Positions 61,273 to 64,000 of a stretch of 64,000 nucleotides of DNA are shown here, one piece after another (position 1 is the first letter of the stretch; the number at the start of each line of letters is the position of its first letter). Both the position numbers and the translations under genes were made by a program. This stretch comes from JABDMD01 sp965203475. GTDB taxonomy: Bacteria > Pseudomonadota > Gammaproteobacteria > UBA4575. A model generated the notes under the pieces. It was given only the letters and a program-made list of their open reading frames with translations. It searched no databases and was not told the origin of the DNA. The stretch spans positions 1,798,001 to 1,862,000 of the forward strand of contig OZ241890.1 in the NCBI GenBank assembly GCA_965203475.1. Direction: 5' to 3'.

Positions 61273-61486
61273 GTACAAGGACGATGTGCATGGATGCACA
61301 AGTGTCGCGGATGGTCTCACATTTAATGAAACTAAGTATCAAAATGTAGAATTTGAGTTGCCCTGGATACCGGGAGCGACTGTGAGTACAGGGAAGTACG
61401 AATATGCGCCGAATCATGGACGACCTACATGGAAGTGGGAAGTGTAGAAAATGCAGGAGCAATTTTCTGCCGATGCAACCGATTAA
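61270..61486 (+). repeat. Interspersed repeat, family R1, copy 2 with insert
   Basis: The first 41 bp are identical to copy 1 at 45231, and the last 15 (GATGCAACCGATTAA, 61472-61486) match its end. About 110 bp of extra sequence lie between, including a second GTGAGTACAGGGAAGTACGA-like segment. Apparent short reading frames through it are not genes. Confidence 0.85.
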
Positions 61487-61550
61487 ATTTAGTTGGACTT
61501 AATACGTCTGCTTTTGCCAATAGCGGTCATGGTAAATTGTGGATGAATAT

Positions 61551-62438
61551 CTACTGACTCGGCTCAAGAATAACGATACGTTCTGCTGAGCAAGTACCAC
61601 GTGGCCCGCTAGGCTCATCAGGATTGTACGTGATGCCTATGAGCCGCACACGATCACGGCCTTTAAGCTTGCGAGCATAATTACTATTCCGGTCTTTAAT
61701 TCTTGCGAATTCAACACAAATTGTATTCCAATCGTCACGACCCTCTGCTCGTACTAGGAGCCTTCCTTGCATAGCTTGTAGATATATTCCTTCAACATCA
61801 GGCATTGATGACAGTCTAGCTTGTGTTTTTTGTGGAGAAGATGATGTTAGAGTTTTTTTATTTTCTGATGGCTTAGTATTTTTAGGTGTGGAATCAGTTT
61901 TGCACGCTGCACATTGTCTCCAATATCCTTGGGCTCGACGCATACTGGTCGCTTTATTAGTAATACGTTTACCTGCACTATCACATGTTGAATAACATGC
62001 TTCTGCTTGTTTTTTTATGATTGGTGTGGCGGCATTTTCAGTCTTAGCTTTCCATTCATTGGTTGCTTTGTTTAAATCTTCAATAATACCTTCAATGGTA
62101 TCAGGCGCTTGGGTAATAGAGGATGCAGGTTTTTTCGTTCCAAGCACTTTATTTTTTGCCAAGGAGTAGGATTCATTACACCCCTGAACACCTGCATCAG
62201 ATAATATTTCAGGATGTTTTTCTACTGCATGACCGTATCTTTCACATGCGGCTAAACAATTGCTGGCTTGGCCATGTATGAGATTTCCTGCATCTACCCA
62301 AGCTCTACACTGTTTACCTTTTTCACGAAGTTCTACACCAGTATCTGCATGCAGCTCCTGAGTTAAAGATAAATTAAGAAATAGAACAGTTGATACTAAT
62401 GCAGTTGATACAACTATTTTTTTAATTGATATTGACAT
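61551..62438 (-). CDS. Exported hypothetical protein
   Basis: 295 aa from the ATG at 62438 (the TTG four codons upstream is less likely). Signal peptide SIKKIVVSTALVSTVLFLNLSLTQELHA, then a Cys-rich region (CRAWVDAGNLIHGQASNCLAACERYG, ACYSTCDSAGKR, YWRQCAACKT) with about nine Cys, a Ser/Lys-rich linker, and a C-terminal domain (MQGRLLVRAEGRDDWNTICVEF...VRLIGITYNPDEP). No family recognised; probably periplasmic with disulfides. Confidence 0.65.
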   Translation of the reverse strand: MSISIKKIVVSTALVSTVLFLNLSLTQELHADTGVELREKGKQCRAWVDAGNLIHGQASNCLAACERYGHAVEKHPEILSDAGVQGCNESYSLAKNKVLGTKKPASSITQAPDTIEGIIEDLNKATNEWKAKTENAATPIIKKQAEACYSTCDSAGKRITNKATSMRRAQGYWRQCAACKTDSTPKNTKPSENKKTLTSSSPQKTQARLSSMPDVEGIYLQAMQGRLLVRAEGRDDWNTICVEFARIKDRNSNYARKLKGRDRVRLIGITYNPDEPSGPRGTCSAERIVILEPSQ

Positions 62439-62491
62439 GAATATTCCCAATTCTTGTTATTCATTAATAATGCTTATTAAATTAATATTAA

Positions 62492-62594
62492 TGTCCGCTT
62501 TGGGTCGTTAGGGGACATTTTAGAAGTTTGTGAGATGTAGTCCAACCTAATGTCTCCTATTTTGTCTGCTTTGGGCCAATAGCAGTCATTAAAA
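62492..62594. repeat. REP-like units, family R2, two copies
   Basis: TGTCCGCTTTGGGTCGTTAG.. (62492-62526) and TGTCTGCTTTGGGCCAATAG.. (62563-62594), each with complementary ends around TTTGGG (GTCCGC/GCGGAC type). A more degenerate unit is at 61506-61530. They fill the gap between the two hypothetical genes. Confidence 0.8.
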
Positions 62595-62599
62595 TCTTC

Positions 62600-62974
62600 T
62601 CAAGAACTATTAGATGAGGATTTGAAAATGGCCAATAGTGTTAGTAAAAATAACACAATTGCTGATATATCTATTTTTAAAACTTCTCCCTCCTTGTGAC
62701 TAGAGAACGCGAAGCGTATAGGCATCTCGAAGCCTATTGAGCTGTAGTAACTAACGAACTGAAATACAAATAATAATGCTGCAAAAACTAATGCTAGGGT
62801 ACTGTTTTTAAGGATACCTATCCCAATTAAAATTGGAATCAGATAAAGAGCTAACAGAAAAAATATGTTATTTACATGAAATCCAGGTTTAGTTGAGAAG
62901 TAAGCTAAAATTGCATACAAGCCTATTCCGTTCAGAATACAAATCCATGCAATTATTTTTTTAATTATTCTCAT
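62600..62974 (-). CDS. Small membrane protein
   Basis: 124 aa with four hydrophobic segments (IIAWICILNGIGLYAILAYF, IFFLLALYLIPILIGIGIL, LALVFAALLFVFQFV, ISAIVLFLLTLLAIF). Not recognised. It sits between two R2 repeat clusters and has no operon partner. Start supported only by length and hydrophobic pattern. Confidence 0.55.
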   Translation of the reverse strand: MRIIKKIIAWICILNGIGLYAILAYFSTKPGFHVNNIFFLLALYLIPILIGIGILKNSTLALVFAALLFVFQFVSYYSSIGFEMPIRFAFSSHKEGEVLKIDISAIVLFLLTLLAIFKSSSNSS

Positions 62975-62988
62975 TTTCTAAATATTAA

Positions 62989-63369
62989 AGTCCGCTTTGG
63001 GTTGTAAGCGGACATTTTAAAAGTTTAAACCTGATACAACATCCTTGTTGTAACTCATATTCGCACTTCCTTGTACTCACGCTTTGGGTCGTTTGTGGAC
63101 ATTTTAGTAGAAAAGATTATTCTGTTCACATCATCCATGATGTGTCTCATATTCGCACATCCTGTGCTCAGGGTCGTTAGCAGACATTATAAAAGTTTAA
63201 ATCTGATACAACATCCTTGTTGTAACTCATATTCGCACGGTCACTCCCGACATCCTGTCTTACGCGACACTCGTGCATCCATGCACATCGTCCATGTGCT
63301 CAGGGTCGGCAGAAATTTGCTCTTGCAATTTCTGCACTTCCACCGCCCATGGTGGTCGTTAGTGGACAT
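62989..63369. repeat. Array of REP-like R2 units and R1 pieces
   Basis: R2 units at 62989-63023 (perfect GTCCGC...GCGGAC arms), 63080-63107, 63166-63195 and 63351-63370, alternating with CTCATATTCGCAC copies (near 63054, 63146 and 63226) and ACATCCTTGTTGTAACTCAT copies. One R1 copy (63226-63302, minus strand) is included. A 380-bp stretch made almost entirely of repeats; no gene. Confidence 0.85.
63226..63302 (-). repeat. Interspersed repeat, family R1, copy 3
   Basis: The minus strand matches copy 1 through the GTGCATGGATGCAC palindrome, the GTGTCGCG and ACAGGATGTCGG segments, with a few substitutions. Confidence 0.85.
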
Positions 63370-64000
63370 CTAACTTTCCGCACCCTCATTAATTGCGCAT
63401 TCTTTTGACATCTGTTTTTCTTGTGCAGACAAACTTTCCCAACCATGGATGTTACGTTGAATAATTTTAAATAGTGCATTGATATGAGAGGGTTCAGCAT
63501 TTAGCGCAGGAATATAATTAAAGGCTTCGCCGCCATGTTCTAAAAACACTCTACGATTCTCCATATTAATTTCTTCCAACGTTTCAATACAGTCTGCAGA
63601 AAACCCCGGGCAAAAAACATCTATGGTTTTTACACCTTCATTGGGTAGTAGTTCCATGGTTTTAATGGTGTAGGGTTGCAACCATTCAGCTCTTCCAAAT
63701 CTTGATTGAAAAGTGAGTTTCCATTCATCTTCATTTAATCTTAATTTTTCCGCAACGAGTCTAGCGGTTTGATGACATTCACAATGATAAGGGTCACCTA
63801 ATTCTAAATTTCGTTTAGGCAAGCCGTGAAATGAGAAAATTAGTTTTTGACTTTTTGTATGATTTTTCCAATGTTGTTGAATTTGTTCTGCGCAGGCAGA
63901 AATATAACCCTCATCTGATGCATAGCCATTGATCATTCTAATTTCTGGCATCCAACGTTGCAGCATCAACTCATTTGCAAGTGCATCAAAAGTCGACGCC
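63370..64000 (-). CDS. hemH: Ferrochelatase, C-terminal part
   Basis: The frame stays open to the right edge, so the N-terminus is missing. Visible: STFDALANEL (continuing past 63969), PEIRMINGYASDEGYISACAEQI, FSFHGLPKRNLELGDPYHCECHQTARLVAEKL (catalytic His), TFQSRFGRAEWLQPYT and VFCPGFSADCIETLEEI (catalytic Glu). It inserts Fe(II) into protoporphyrin IX, the last step of heme synthesis. Confidence 0.95.
   Translation of the reverse strand, partial: ASTFDALANELMLQRWMPEIRMINGYASDEGYISACAEQIQQHWKNHTKSQKLIFSFHGLPKRNLELGDPYHCECHQTARLVAEKLRLNEDEWKLTFQSRFGRAEWLQPYTIKTMELLPNEGVKTIDVFCPGFSADCIETLEEINMENRRVFLEHGGEAFNYIPALNAEPSHINALFKIIQRNIHGWESLSAQEKQMSKECAINEGAES

Noticed and set aside
61208..61447. 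79-codon frame after the fructosamine kinase gene
   Set aside because: It starts inside the kinase gene and continues through repeat R1; composition is that of the repeat.
62989..63370. CRISPR array
   Set aside because: Units are degenerate hairpins with irregular spacing and no unique equal-length spacers or cas genes.

Overview
The window is a piece of a gammaproteobacterial chromosome. The housekeeping genes point there: selC tRNA-Sec, mutY-yggX, moaC/moaD, yicC divergent from rph-rdgB-hemW, rpmE, a RluE-type pseudouridine synthase, a DegQ-type protease, a sigma-32-type heat-shock promoter, a Zur-type operator and hemH. I cannot resolve the genus.

Layout. (1) 1-3.2 kb is comparatively GC-rich: the end of a sterol-desaturase-family gene, selC, a nucleoside phosphorylase, an ArsR-rhodanese fusion and a PhnD-like binding protein. 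(2) 3.6-10.5 kb is AT-rich: a CocE-type lipoprotein hydrolase and an HTH regulator diverge from a three-gene operon of a small membrane protein, a fatty-acid-hydroxylase/GH3 fusion and an enolase-superfamily epimerase. (3) 10.68-40.37 kb is an integrated element at tRNA-Phe. The intact tRNA is at the right end beside a tyrosine integrase, a 46-bp copy of the tRNA 3' part lies at the left end, and a 14-bp identical repeat sits just inside each end. (4) 40.4-64 kb is ordinary chromosome with some repeat families.

The element has recognisable modules. The left cargo (10.9-18.1 kb) is two divergent operons, each opening with a small unrecognised peptide gene: peptide, caspase/C25-like protein, NodU/CmcH carbamoyltransferase and methyltransferase on one side; peptide, beta-grasp/PP-loop ATPase and a divergent full-length seryl-tRNA synthetase on the other. 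This looks like an undescribed small-molecule or peptide-modification pathway, possibly aimed at or using seryl-tRNA synthetase, and is the most interesting content of the window. Next come relaxase, MobC, a structured oriT candidate, a coupling-protein-like ATPase and accessory genes, but no type IV pilus/channel genes, so the element looks mobilizable rather than self-transmissible. A defence block follows: an RloC-like ATPase with a zinc-hook CxxC, an hsdS remnant, hsdR, hsdS, hsdM and a TM0106-type nuclease. The right end carries a second integrase with a tRNA-Lys 3' fragment, then small regulators and the tRNA-Phe integrase.

A 17-bp imperfect palindrome with invariant arms occurs four times, near the mobilization, coupling-protein, VWA-like and AlpA-like genes. 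It is a strong candidate for an element-wide operator.

On the chromosome right of the element, a TonB receptor and a MerC-like protein diverge around near-consensus Zur boxes; hsp20 and a cbpA-like dnaJ lie below a sigma-32 promoter; DnaA boxes lie upstream of rpmE; and two interspersed repeat families occupy intergenic space at 45.2, 61.3 and 61.5-63.4 kb.
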